10,193 bases of DNA from Saprospirales bacterium. GTDB lineage: Bacteria; Bacteroidota; Bacteroidia; Chitinophagales; Saprospiraceae. Positions 1 through 6,591 of the stretch are shown here, in pieces (positions within the stretch are counted from its first letter, which is position 1; every line of letters starts with the position of its first letter). The translations under genes were made by a program, and so were the position numbers. The notes below the pieces were generated by a model. It was not told where the DNA came from and searched no databases. It saw nothing but the letters and a program-made list of their open reading frames with translations. The stretch covers positions 5,020-15,212 of the forward strand of contig DLXL01000461.1 in NCBI GenBank assembly GCA_003448025.1, given 5' to 3'.

Positions 1-34
1 CCGTCCACCGTCCACCGTCTACCGCCCACCGTCT
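1..34. repeat. Short tandem repeat (CCGTCCA/CCACCGTC type) abutting a start codon
   Basis: The first 34 bases are an imperfect tandem array of CCACCGTC/CCGTCCA words and end directly at the ATG at 35. They share the 10-mer CCACCGTCCA with the inverted-repeat arm at 5342-5360, so they look like part of the same intergenic repeat type. If so, the pairing partner may lie upstream of the window. No promoter is visible in this short stretch. Confidence 0.7.
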
Positions 35-1708
35 ATGCAACGAAGCCTTCTTTTCCTCGCCCTTACCCTCCTCACCCTCTCGTCCGTACGCGCGCAATGC
101 GTGGCTGGCGATTGCAAAAACGGACGAGGTACTTACCTGTTCCCCTCCGGCGCCAAATACATCGGCGATTTTAAAAATGGCGAAATCCACGGTATGGGGG
201 TTTGCTACTACACCAACAAAAGCAAATACAGCGGCGAATGGAAAAACCGCTACCCCGATGGCCGTGGCACCAAAACTTATTCCGATGGTACCACACGCAC
301 CGGTCTTTGGAGCAAAGGGCGCCCCGTGGATGAAAACGGCACTGTGCTGGCTGAATACATCGCTAAACAAAAGGAAGAACGCGCCGACGATGGCACCAAT
401 ATCCAGTCAGGATGTATCACTGGCGATTGTCAAAACGGGGATGGCTCTTTCGCTTATCCCGATGGCAGTAAATTCGAGGGCCAGTTTGTTAACGGCAAAT
501 TTGAAGGCAATGGCACCTTCTATTTCGCCAACGGCGATAAATACGTTGGTCAGTTCAAAGAAAATTACCCGCACGGCCAGGGCACTCGGTTTGTGAAAGC
601 TTCCGGTGCTGAAGAAACCGGCGATTGGAAACAGGGTGAATTTTTGGGCCATAGCCTCGTGGAAGGCAATACATTCGGATGTGTGGCAGGCAATTGCGAC
701 GATGGTAAAGGTACTTACGTGTATAAGGAAGGCGCAGCTAAATACATAGGCGATTTCCTGCACGGCATGCCACATGGCTATGGCATCTGCGATTATGCCA
801 ACGGCGACCGTTATGTAGGCGAATGGCAGGCCGGCGCCTTCTTCGGCAAAGGTACCCTGAACCAACGCGATGGCACCATCACCGAAGGATTCTGGCGCAG
901 CGGCGAATACCTGGGGAAAGACCAGCCAACCGATTATTCCTCGGCTCCGGTGGCTGAAAAGCCGGCGCCTCCTCCTGTGGCTATGCCTCAATCCAAGGTT
1001 TTTGCCCTGGTGGTTGGGGTAGCCTCCTACGATCATATGCCGGTGCTGCGCTATACTGACGATGATGCCTATCGCTTCTACGCCTTTCTAAAAAGCCTGG
1101 AAGGCGGCGCTTTGCCAGACGAACAGGTGCGCGTACTCATTGATGAAGAAGCCACCCGCGAAAACGTACTAAACTCCATGGATGAAGTGTTCAGTCAGGC
1201 CGGCCCGAACGACCTGATCATTTTTTACTTCTCCGGCCATGGTCTCAACGGCTCTTTCCTGCCCATCGATTTCGATGGGTTTAATAACAAAATAGCGCAC
1301 GACGAAGTGGCCGCCGCCTTCAATAAATGCAAAGCCCGCTTTAAACTCTGCCTGGCCGATGCCTGTCACTCCGGCAGCCTCATCGCCATGCGCTCTGCAG
1401 AACCTGAACCAGCCCTGGTACAGTTCTACTCCTACCTGGCTAAATCCGTAAGCGGCACCGCCCTGCTCATGTCCAGCAAAGCCGACGAAACCTCCCTCGA
1501 ATCAGCCGGCCTGCGTCAGGGCGTATTCAGTCACTTCCTCATCCGCGGACTCAAAGGCGAAGCCGATGTGAACAAAGACAAGGTGGTTACGGTGCAGGAA
1601 CTCTTTGATTTTATCAACGATAAAGTGCGCGATTACACCGGAAACCGGCAAAGCCCCGTCATTAAAGGCACCTATGATCCGAAGATGCCGGTAGCTGTGG
1701 TGCGTTAA
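35..1708 (+). CDS. Secreted MORN-repeat/caspase-like (peptidase C14) fusion protein
   Basis: A 557-aa protein. Residues 1-20 form a signal peptide ending at an ARA-Q site. Residues 22-300 hold three MORN-type modules of about 100 residues, rich in YxGxF/W and HGxG motifs. Each opens with a two-cysteine cap, C-x4-[DN]-C (C22/C27, C127/C132, C216/C221). A proline-rich linker (about 305-318) leads to a C14 caspase/metacaspase fold (321-550) with catalytic His402 in SGHG and Cys444 in DACHSG. An EF-hand-like loop, DVNKDKVVTVQE, sits at 511-522. No type IX sorting domain is seen. Family knowledge: such domains cleave after basic or acidic residues; MORN repeats often contact membranes or act as scaffolds. 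Inference: a periplasmic or surface cysteine protease of unknown substrate. The gene converges on the peroxidase gene. The ATG at 35 is chosen because the signal peptide follows at once. Confidence 0.93.
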   Translation: MQRSLLFLALTLLTLSSVRAQCVAGDCKNGRGTYLFPSGAKYIGDFKNGEIHGMGVCYYTNKSKYSGEWKNRYPDGRGTKTYSDGTTRTGLWSKGRPVDENGTVLAEYIAKQKEERADDGTNIQSGCITGDCQNGDGSFAYPDGSKFEGQFVNGKFEGNGTFYFANGDKYVGQFKENYPHGQGTRFVKASGAEETGDWKQGEFLGHSLVEGNTFGCVAGNCDDGKGTYVYKEGAAKYIGDFLHGMPHGYGICDYANGDRYVGEWQAGAFFGKGTLNQRDGTITEGFWRSGEYLGKDQPTDYSSAPVAEKPAPPPVAMPQSKVFALVVGVASYDHMPVLRYTDDDAYRFYAFLKSLEGGALPDEQVRVLIDEEATRENVLNSMDEVFSQAGPNDLIIFYFSGHGLNGSFLPIDFDGFNNKIAHDEVAAAFNKCKARFKLCLADACHSGSLIAMRSAEPEPALVQFYSYLAKSVSGTALLMSSKADETSLESAGLRQGVFSHFLIRGLKGEADVNKDKVVTVQELFDFINDKVRDYTGNRQSPVIKGTYDPKMPVAVVR

Positions 1709-1711
1709 ATA

Positions 1712-1793
1712 TCACCGCGAAGTACGCTAAGTACGCGAAATTACTCCTTTGCGCACTTAGCGTACTTCGCGGTGAACCGTACTTCGCGGTGAA
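1712..1793. repeat. Long inverted repeat with an extra direct copy, between convergent genes
   Basis: The left arm (1712-1736) and right arm (1751-1775) are complementary at 24 of 25 positions around a 14-base loop. A 16-mer of the right arm (CGTACTTCGCGGTGAA, 1761-1776) is repeated directly at 1778-1793, so the left arm could pair with either copy. The left arm itself holds AGTACGC twice at a 9-base spacing. It starts three bases after the caspase stop codon and the whole element ends two bases before the stop of the convergent peroxidase gene. It can serve as a two-way transcription end, but its length and internal repetition suggest an intergenic repeat family and not a simple terminator. 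Confidence 0.85.
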
Positions 1794-1795
1794 TC

Positions 1796-2824
1796 TCACT
1801 CTGCGAACCGTGCGTCCCTCAGGAACTTTTCATCGGTCAGCGTCTTCAGGAAGGAAATAATTCGGGCTTTTTCGGTAGCTGTTAATGGAATGCCTAATGT
1901 GCCGTCAGGCTGACGCAGCAGCGGATCAAGCGTGGGGGAGTCCTTGACGCCGGATGCGTAGTGGTCCAGCACCTCTTCCAGGGTTTTCAGGTTGCCATGG
2001 TGCATATAGGGTGAAGTAGCTTCAATATTGCGCAAGGATGGCACCCGGAATTTGCCGATGTCTTCAGGCAGCTGACTCACTTCATACCGGCCCTTATCAA
2101 AACTAAAATCATCGAGCAGACCATTATTGCGGAAACTGTGGTCTGTAAACAAGTCGGTGGTGTGACACGAGGCACATTTTGCTTTGAACAGCGCCATGCC
2201 TTCCAGCGCTTCGGCGCTCAGGTCGCCGCCTGATTCACCGCGCACATAGTGGTCATAAGGACTATTGGCGCTCACCAACATGGCCATGAACTGCGAGAGC
2301 GACTGCAAAAAACGCGCTGTAGTAATCTCCTCTGTACCGAAGGCTGCTTTGAACATGGCTTTATACTCGGCATTCTGTTTGAGACGATGGAGTACTTCGG
2401 CCGGGGTGTTGTCCATTTCTACAGGACTTTGAATGGCATTCAGCGGTACCAGATCGAGATTAGGCACCCCGCCATCCCATAAAAATTCTTTCTCCCAGAG
2501 CATATTCTGCACGGCCTGGGCATTTCGCCTGCCAAAAAGGTTGTCAATGCCATGGCTGGTGGGATGATCAGGGTGGCTGAACGCGGAATAGGAAATATGA
2601 CAATCAGCACAGGAGATGGTGCTGTCACGTGATAGGATACGGTCGTAAAAGATTTTCTTACCCAGATTAAAGCCGGCTTCAGTAACCGGATTCAGCGTCA
2701 AATCGTAACTCGGAGCCGGAAAGTTTGTAGGCAATTCAGGTCCCTGAAAGGGTTCTTCCACGGGTGGCTGAGTATCCCGACAGGCAAAAAGCGCCAGCAG
2801 GAGGAAAAAGGATAGGTATTTCAT
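1796..2824 (-). CDS. Di-heme cytochrome c peroxidase/MauG-family lipoprotein (MbnH-like candidate)
   Basis: A 342-aa protein, normal length for the bacterial di-heme peroxidase family. A lipoprotein signal ends at Cys15 (ALFAC), which predicts attachment in the periplasm. Two c-type heme sites are visible: SCADCH at 71-76 and CASCH at 217-221. Further family motifs are LFGRRNAQ (96-103), LWDGG (115-119), FRVPSLRN (259-266) and SPYMHHG (271-277); the last segment carries Tyr and Met candidates for the axial ligand of the second heme. Family knowledge: members reduce peroxide or, like MauG and MbnH, oxidise amino acids of a partner protein. The MbnP-family gene about 3 kb upstream on the same strand suggests the MbnH role. 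That is inference, since the sequence alone does not separate it from an ordinary peroxidase. It starts 37 bases after the aminopeptidase stop. Confidence 0.92.
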   Translation of the reverse strand: MKYLSFFLLLALFACRDTQPPVEEPFQGPELPTNFPAPSYDLTLNPVTEAGFNLGKKIFYDRILSRDSTISCADCHISYSAFSHPDHPTSHGIDNLFGRRNAQAVQNMLWEKEFLWDGGVPNLDLVPLNAIQSPVEMDNTPAEVLHRLKQNAEYKAMFKAAFGTEEITTARFLQSLSQFMAMLVSANSPYDHYVRGESGGDLSAEALEGMALFKAKCASCHTTDLFTDHSFRNNGLLDDFSFDKGRYEVSQLPEDIGKFRVPSLRNIEATSPYMHHGNLKTLEEVLDHYASGVKDSPTLDPLLRQPDGTLGIPLTATEKARIISFLKTLTDEKFLRDARFAE

Positions 2825-2847
2825 TGTTAAAAAAATCTTTGAATGGA

Positions 2848-2861
2848 GAGGTGTTGACCTC
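2848..2861 (-). other. Small hairpin directly after the aminopeptidase stop codon
   Basis: GAGGT and ACCTC form a 5-bp stem around a 4-base loop, immediately after the stop codon at 2862-2864 on the minus strand. A run of seven T (minus strand) follows only after 12 bases, just before the peroxidase start codon, so this is not a standard terminator. It may protect the upstream message or weaken read-through. Confidence 0.3.
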
Positions 2862-4808
2862 CTAATGAAGGATTAGCACCCGCTCTGCCAGCCATTGCCT
2901 GTTTTCCAGGCGAAGGGTGTAACGGCCAGCCGGTAGTGGTCCGGGAGCAACGGGCAGCTCGTTTGTGCCCGGTGCTGCACTCACCTGTTCTTCATGTGCC
3001 AATTTGCCGTCGGCAGCCCAGAGTGTGAGGCGCAGGCTGAGGTTGTCTGTTGTTTTCAGACGCAAGGTGAATAGCTGATGCGCCGGATTGGGCAAAATAT
3101 CCAAACTCACTTCAGGCAGGGGCTCGCCGGTAGATAACACCTCCTGAACGAGGTTATTTCGACTCACCAACCACAAATCCGGATCAAAAATCAATTCGGT
3201 GGGCGCAAAACCCAGTTGAACTGTGAACTCCTGTCCGCTGAAGGTATGATTCAGGATTACGGTTGTGTCCTGCATTCCGTTGACAAGTTTCACCGCCACG
3301 GGCATCTCGAAGAACGACACGGAGGGGTGGGAGGAAGTCTGTCCCACCATAATTTTTACTAGATTTTCCGGGGTTTTCGACCATTTTATGTCGTACGACG
3401 GATAACCTTGTCCATAAAACCAATCGGCAAAAAACTCGTCGAGGTTCTGGCTGGAGGCGGCTTCCAGGTTTGCTTTCAAGTCTTGTGTGCGCGCATACCC
3501 GAAGGCAAGCGCCGGATCATTGATGTAATTCCGCACAGCCTGGAAAAAGGCGCCGTCTCCCATTTTCCAACGCAACATATGGAGCAGCATGGAGCCTTTA
3601 GCGTACGACAAGCGGCTGCTGAACACCCTGGATACACTGGTGGTATCGTCTACCCACACCGAGCCATCGGGCTGGGCTGTGGATTTGCTGATGCGATCGG
3701 CTTTGTAGATGTTCCAGTATTGCGGGCGCAGGAAATTATAGCACAATCCGGTGAGGTAGGTGGCAAAACCTTCGTTCAGCCAGATATCCTCCCAGGATCC
3801 GCAGGTAATTTTGTTGCCAAACCATTGGTGCGCCAGTTCGTGCGCCAACAGATCGTACCCGAAATTACCCACAAACGACATGGTTTGGTGCTCCATTCCT
3901 CCTCCCCATCCAAATTGTGCATGGCCATATTTCTCAGACTGGAAAGGATACGAACCAAACAATTCGCTGAACAGGAGCATCACATCCACGTTTTCCGCTA
4001 CTCCGATTTGGGCATCAGCCAACTTTTCCGGATACACATAATTGATAATGTGTGTAGTATCATTTTCAAACACTGCCGGCACCGAAAACACCGTGTAATT
4101 CGTCACCGCTATGGCGATCAGATAAGCCGGAATGGGGAAACGGTGTTTCCAGTGTGCGGTAGTCCAGCCGCCGGCTTGTGTTTCAGAACGCAGCACGCCA
4201 TTGCCAGCAGCCTTGTAGCTGGACGGACAGGTAATGAACAAATCCACAGAGTCAATCTTGTCGTTCAGCGCTTGTTTGCATGGCCACCATTCCATGGCGC
4301 CATAAGGTTCTGAAAGTGTCCAGAGAATTGGCGCTCCTTCATGGTTGTTGGTTTCGAAAGAACCAAACCCCGTGGAAACAGGTATTCCCTGGTAAAAAAA
4401 AGTGAGTGAATCTGGCAGCAATGCCGGCAACGCGGCTGGAAATTGCACGGTGAGAATATTGCCACTGCGAAAGAAACTCAATTTTTGACCATGAAATACA
4501 ATACTGTCCATGCTCAGTACCTCAGAAAAATCGAAATCCAGACTTGCCACGCTTTCTGTTGGTTCAAATACCGTCATCACCTCACCGGTAATGTACCGCA
4601 CCGCCGGATCCACCGTCCAGTGCATCCGGCAATATCTTACATCGCTCCGGTTGTCGGCGCTGTTTTGGAAATCCCGGTTTTGCGCATGCTGAATGGACTG
4701 TATCCAGGCTTGTTTTTCCTGATCGGCCAGTTCATCCAATGAGCCGAAATGCTGTGCATTCAGCGACAAACTTGCGCTACTGAAAAGCCAAAGGAGAAAT
4801 AAACGCAT
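2862..4808 (-). CDS. Secreted M1 zinc aminopeptidase with type IX secretion sorting domain
   Basis: A 648-aa protein counted from the ATG at 4808, where a signal peptide (MRLFLLWLFSSASLSLNAQ) begins. The frame stays open upstream to 4898, but that extension translates repeat DNA and would bury the signal peptide. The M1 N-terminal beta domain covers about 30-240. The substrate-binding motif is GGGMEH (302-307), a common variant of GxMEN. The zinc site is HELAH (323-327) with Glu346 eighteen residues later in WLNEGFA, and the likely catalytic Tyr402 lies in SYAKGS. Residues 568-648 form a C-terminal sorting domain with the ILPNPA start and a GRYTLRL strand, as in type IX (Por) substrates. It probably removes N-terminal residues from peptides at the cell surface or outside the cell. 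A processing role for neighbouring envelope proteins is possible but unsupported. Confidence 0.95.
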   Translation of the reverse strand: MRLFLLWLFSSASLSLNAQHFGSLDELADQEKQAWIQSIQHAQNRDFQNSADNRSDVRYCRMHWTVDPAVRYITGEVMTVFEPTESVASLDFDFSEVLSMDSIVFHGQKLSFFRSGNILTVQFPAALPALLPDSLTFFYQGIPVSTGFGSFETNNHEGAPILWTLSEPYGAMEWWPCKQALNDKIDSVDLFITCPSSYKAAGNGVLRSETQAGGWTTAHWKHRFPIPAYLIAIAVTNYTVFSVPAVFENDTTHIINYVYPEKLADAQIGVAENVDVMLLFSELFGSYPFQSEKYGHAQFGWGGGMEHQTMSFVGNFGYDLLAHELAHQWFGNKITCGSWEDIWLNEGFATYLTGLCYNFLRPQYWNIYKADRISKSTAQPDGSVWVDDTTSVSRVFSSRLSYAKGSMLLHMLRWKMGDGAFFQAVRNYINDPALAFGYARTQDLKANLEAASSQNLDEFFADWFYGQGYPSYDIKWSKTPENLVKIMVGQTSSHPSVSFFEMPVAVKLVNGMQDTTVILNHTFSGQEFTVQLGFAPTELIFDPDLWLVSRNNLVQEVLSTGEPLPEVSLDILPNPAHQLFTLRLKTTDNLSLRLTLWAADGKLAHEEQVSAAPGTNELPVAPGPLPAGRYTLRLENRQWLAERVLILH

Positions 4809-4834
4809 CGTGTGAGTGGGTGAATGAATGTGAG

Positions 4835-4967
4835 AGAGTACATGATTGAAGAGTACATGAGTACATGATTGAGGGGGGAGGTCGTTAGGTTTGAACACCC
4901 ATCCAACCCAAAAGCAGCGCTATACATCTTCACTCTTGTAATCATGTGCTCATCAATCATGTAATCA
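4835..4967. repeat. Imperfect inverted repeat of GTACATGATTGA words filling an intergenic gap
   Basis: The left arm (4835-4865) and right arm (4937-4967) are complementary at 26 of 31 positions around a 71-base spacer. The left side also contains direct copies: GTACATGATTGA at 4838-4849 and 4861-4872, and GTACATGA at 4853-4860. The right arm overlaps the stop codon of the YHS gene (4965-4967). The left arm ends 27 bases before the aminopeptidase start (4808, minus strand). The spacer shows no gene. No standard terminator or exact TAnnTTTG element is visible here. Confidence 0.8.
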
Positions 4968-5231
4968 CTGCGCTCCGTATTTCCCGGGGTTTTCCAGGAA
5001 AGTTTCTTTACAGCCCGCGTTGCAGAAACCATATACTTTACCATGATAATGCACGGTATCTTCTACGGTTTTGTCTACTTTCATTTCACACACCAGATCC
5101 AGATCAGTTGCCCAGGGCAAATCCGGTCCAGCGGCAGCTGCGGTGGGCGTATTGACTTTAGGAGCGTTTTGCTGGCAGGCAAGCATAAACAGCGCCAGAC
5201 AGCAAGCAGTGAAAAAGCTTATTGGTTTCAT
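4965..5231 (-). CDS. Small YHS-domain lipoprotein, putative metal-binding
   Basis: An 88-aa protein. A lipoprotein signal ends at Cys19 (FMLAC), followed by an Ala/Pro-rich linker (about 20-40) and a single YHS domain (45-86). The domain shows the family's cysteine pattern: DLVCEM with Cys48, then YGFCNAGC with Cys70 and Cys74, then the FxxNPxKY ending. YHS domains occur in copper- and heavy-metal-handling proteins, and their cysteines can bind metal. The ATG at 5231 is preferred over in-frame codons up to 5315 because the lipoprotein signal begins there. Both neighbouring gaps (130 and 156 bases) are occupied by inverted repeats, unlike the tight MbnP/His-rich pair upstream, so it may have its own promoter. 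Inference: periplasmic or membrane-tethered metal buffer or chaperone. Confidence 0.9.
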   Translation of the reverse strand: MKPISFFTACCLALFMLACQQNAPKVNTPTAAAAGPDLPWATDLDLVCEMKVDKTVEDTVHYHGKVYGFCNAGCKETFLENPGKYGAQ

Positions 5232-5242
5232 ATTCTTTGTTT

Positions 5243-5360
5243 GTTGAACGATGGACGATGGAAATCTAATCCAAATGTATATGAATCTCCTAGCAAATCT
5301 GTCCATTTCTGCCATCCATACCCATATTCAGGATTAACACCCCACCGTCCATCGTTCCAC
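5243..5360. repeat. Inverted repeat (GAACGATGGACGATGG type) filling an intergenic gap
   Basis: The 19-base arms at 5243-5261 and 5342-5360 are complementary at 17 positions, one mismatch being a G-U wobble in the minus-strand transcript. The spacer is 80 bases. The right arm ends one base after the stop codon of the His-rich lipoprotein gene (5362-5364), and the left arm begins 11 bases upstream of the YHS start codon. The right-arm word CCACCGTCCA recurs at the very start of the window. Confidence 0.8.
5272..5279 (-). promoter_or_regulatory. Candidate -7 promoter element for the YHS gene
   Basis: On the minus strand this reads TACATTTG, an exact match to the Bacteroidota -7 consensus TAnnTTTG, about 40 bases upstream of the YHS start codon and inside the spacer of the inverted repeat. 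A TGGACA word lies about 20 bases further upstream, but the usual TTG/TTTG -33 element is not convincing. Confidence 0.4.
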
Positions 5361-5361
5361 T

Positions 5362-5748
5362 TTACGGTTTTACTTTGAACTTAACGGTTTTAGTTGTGGT
5401 ATGATCGCTGTGATCTGAAACCGTAACCGTCAGGGTAACTGGTGTTTCTTCCGTTAGTACTGGCGTAAAGTGCTCGTGGAAATCGTACTCCGTTTTGTCG
5501 TGTACAGAAGGCGTATCCTCGTACAAGGTTGAGCCGTCGGAATCTTTGGTCACCTTGACTTCCATTTCGTGAAGACTTTCATCGGTTACGGTAATTTCTA
5601 TGTGGACTTCACCGGACACAGATTCATTTTCTGTCGGTGTATGGATTGTCGCAGCCGGTGCTGTAGTGTCGTCTTCGTGGTTGTGATCGTGGCAGGCGGC
5701 TATGGTGAACATAGTGAGTGCTGCAAAGAGAATTGCTTTGAGTTGCAT
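5362..5748 (-). CDS. His-rich Ig-like lipoprotein (DUF4625-like)
   Basis: A 128-aa protein counted from the ATG at 5748. Its lipoprotein signal ends at Cys19 (TIAAC). In-frame codons up to 5790 would overlap the MbnP gene and displace the signal, so I rejected them. Right after the lipid Cys comes HDHNHEDD (20-27), followed by one beta-rich, Ig-like domain (about 30-128) with the shape TIxxPTENESVSGxVHIEI. Eleven of 128 residues are His, several in close pairs (HEH 91-93, DHSDH 112-116). It resembles the small DUF4625-type lipoproteins of Bacteroidota, but that match is by eye. Its start lies 19 bases after the MbnP stop, so the two are probably co-transcribed. Inference: a membrane-anchored metal-binding partner of MbnP. 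Zinc or nickel binding would fit the His content equally well. Confidence 0.85.
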   Translation of the reverse strand: MQLKAILFAALTMFTIAACHDHNHEDDTTAPAATIHTPTENESVSGEVHIEITVTDESLHEMEVKVTKDSDGSTLYEDTPSVHDKTEYDFHEHFTPVLTEETPVTLTVTVSDHSDHTTTKTVKFKVKP

Positions 5749-5767
5749 GGCTAATGATTGTCTAATT

Positions 5768-6568
5768 TTAATGATTGTGAACGTGATCAATGGTGAACAT
5801 ATCGGCGTAGTTGTCGGCGATATTCTTGGAGAACGGGCTGGCGTGTACGGCCGGATTGGCAGCGATGCTCAGCACATTGGGGCTTTTAAACACCTCCAGG
5901 GCATCCACCACCATGTGAAAATGGGGGGCTTCTTTTCCCTGGCGCACTCGGGCAGCTTCAGCCGGAACGGTGAGTTTCATTGTTTTCAGGTTGTTGAGGG
6001 TTGGACTGTTGAAGCCGCCGAACAAACCGATATGGTACTGAAACTTGTTGTCTGGGTTTGCTGAAGCTGGCGAATTACCTTCCATTTTCATGAAAATATA
6101 GCCTGCATTCCAGCTCCAGTAGTGACCGCTGGCGCCGGTAGCCGGGTCCAGCACCCCAAGACGTTCTGTTACGGGGCTGACGCTTTTTGCGCTGTCAACA
6201 CCAAGAACAAATTCCAGACCTGTATAGTTGCCTGCAGGTACGTTGTTGATGCGAATTAAACGTGAATCAGGGTCATCATGTTTACAAAGGAAATAGCAGG
6301 AATCCTTGGGCGCTACAAAGCGGTCGCCATTTTCATTCACCAGAACTACATTGCTGATGTAATAATTGAACAAGGAGAATTGCAGACTTTCGCCGGCGGC
6401 ATTGGTGTAGTTTTTACCGAAAACCAGTGCATCGCCTTCCGCTTGATTCTCGAATTCAATTTCTACTGATCCGAAACCTGCAAACTCGTCGTCGCGGGCA
6501 TCTTTACAGGCAGGTATAATCATTACAGCGGTCAAAAGGGCCAAAGCCCAGAAATAAAACTTTTGCAT
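5768..6568 (-). CDS. MbnP-family copper-binding lipoprotein
   Basis: A 266-aa protein. A lipoprotein signal probably ends at Cys21 (IIPAC). The body (33-225) has the MbnP-family layout: FxNYYISNVVLV (about 67-77), PAGNYTGLEFVLGVDSA (111-127), LGVLDP (137-142), HYWSWNAGYIFMKMEG (149-164) and YHIGLFGG (178-185). Trp151 or Trp153 is the candidate for oxidation to kynurenine, the modification that builds the copper site in studied MbnP proteins. Other possible ligands are Cys91, Cys95, His149, His179, His216 and His218. A C-terminal HVHNH tail (262-266) adds three more His. The gene starts 23 bases after the barrel gene's stop and is followed 19 bases later by the His-rich lipoprotein. Assignment to the family is firm; the metal and the modification are inferred from relatives. 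Confidence 0.9.
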   Translation of the reverse strand: MQKFYFWALALLTAVMIIPACKDARDDEFAGFGSVEIEFENQAEGDALVFGKNYTNAAGESLQFSLFNYYISNVVLVNENGDRFVAPKDSCYFLCKHDDPDSRLIRINNVPAGNYTGLEFVLGVDSAKSVSPVTERLGVLDPATGASGHYWSWNAGYIFMKMEGNSPASANPDNKFQYHIGLFGGFNSPTLNNLKTMKLTVPAEAARVRQGKEAPHFHMVVDALEVFKSPNVLSIAANPAVHASPFSKNIADNYADMFTIDHVHNH

Positions 6569-6591
6569 GGTGAGCAGTGTGTAAGTTAATT

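Noticed and set aside
407..1036. Open frame of about 209 codons antisense to the MORN region.
   Set aside because: It lies fully within the MORN-caspase gene, whose repeats and signal peptide are clear. The antisense product has only repeat-derived sequence.
35..1708. Caspase-like protein as part of an anti-phage or gasdermin-type death system.
   Set aside because: It has a signal peptide and no gasdermin, CRISPR or nucleotide-sensing gene beside it, so a cytosolic defence role is not supported.
3408..4313. Long open frame (about 300 codons) on the plus strand, antisense to the aminopeptidase gene.
   Set aside because: The minus strand encodes a complete M1 peptidase with zinc and catalytic motifs across the same bases. 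The antisense translation shows no recognisable domain.
4809..4898. Upstream extension of the aminopeptidase by 30 codons.
   Set aside because: It translates the GTACATGA repeat and would bury a good signal peptide that begins at the ATG at 4808.
4835..4967. Possible CRISPR array, because of repeated GTACATGATTGA words.
   Set aside because: The copies are 12 bases or shorter, irregularly spaced and inverted, without uniform spacers, and there are no cas genes nearby.
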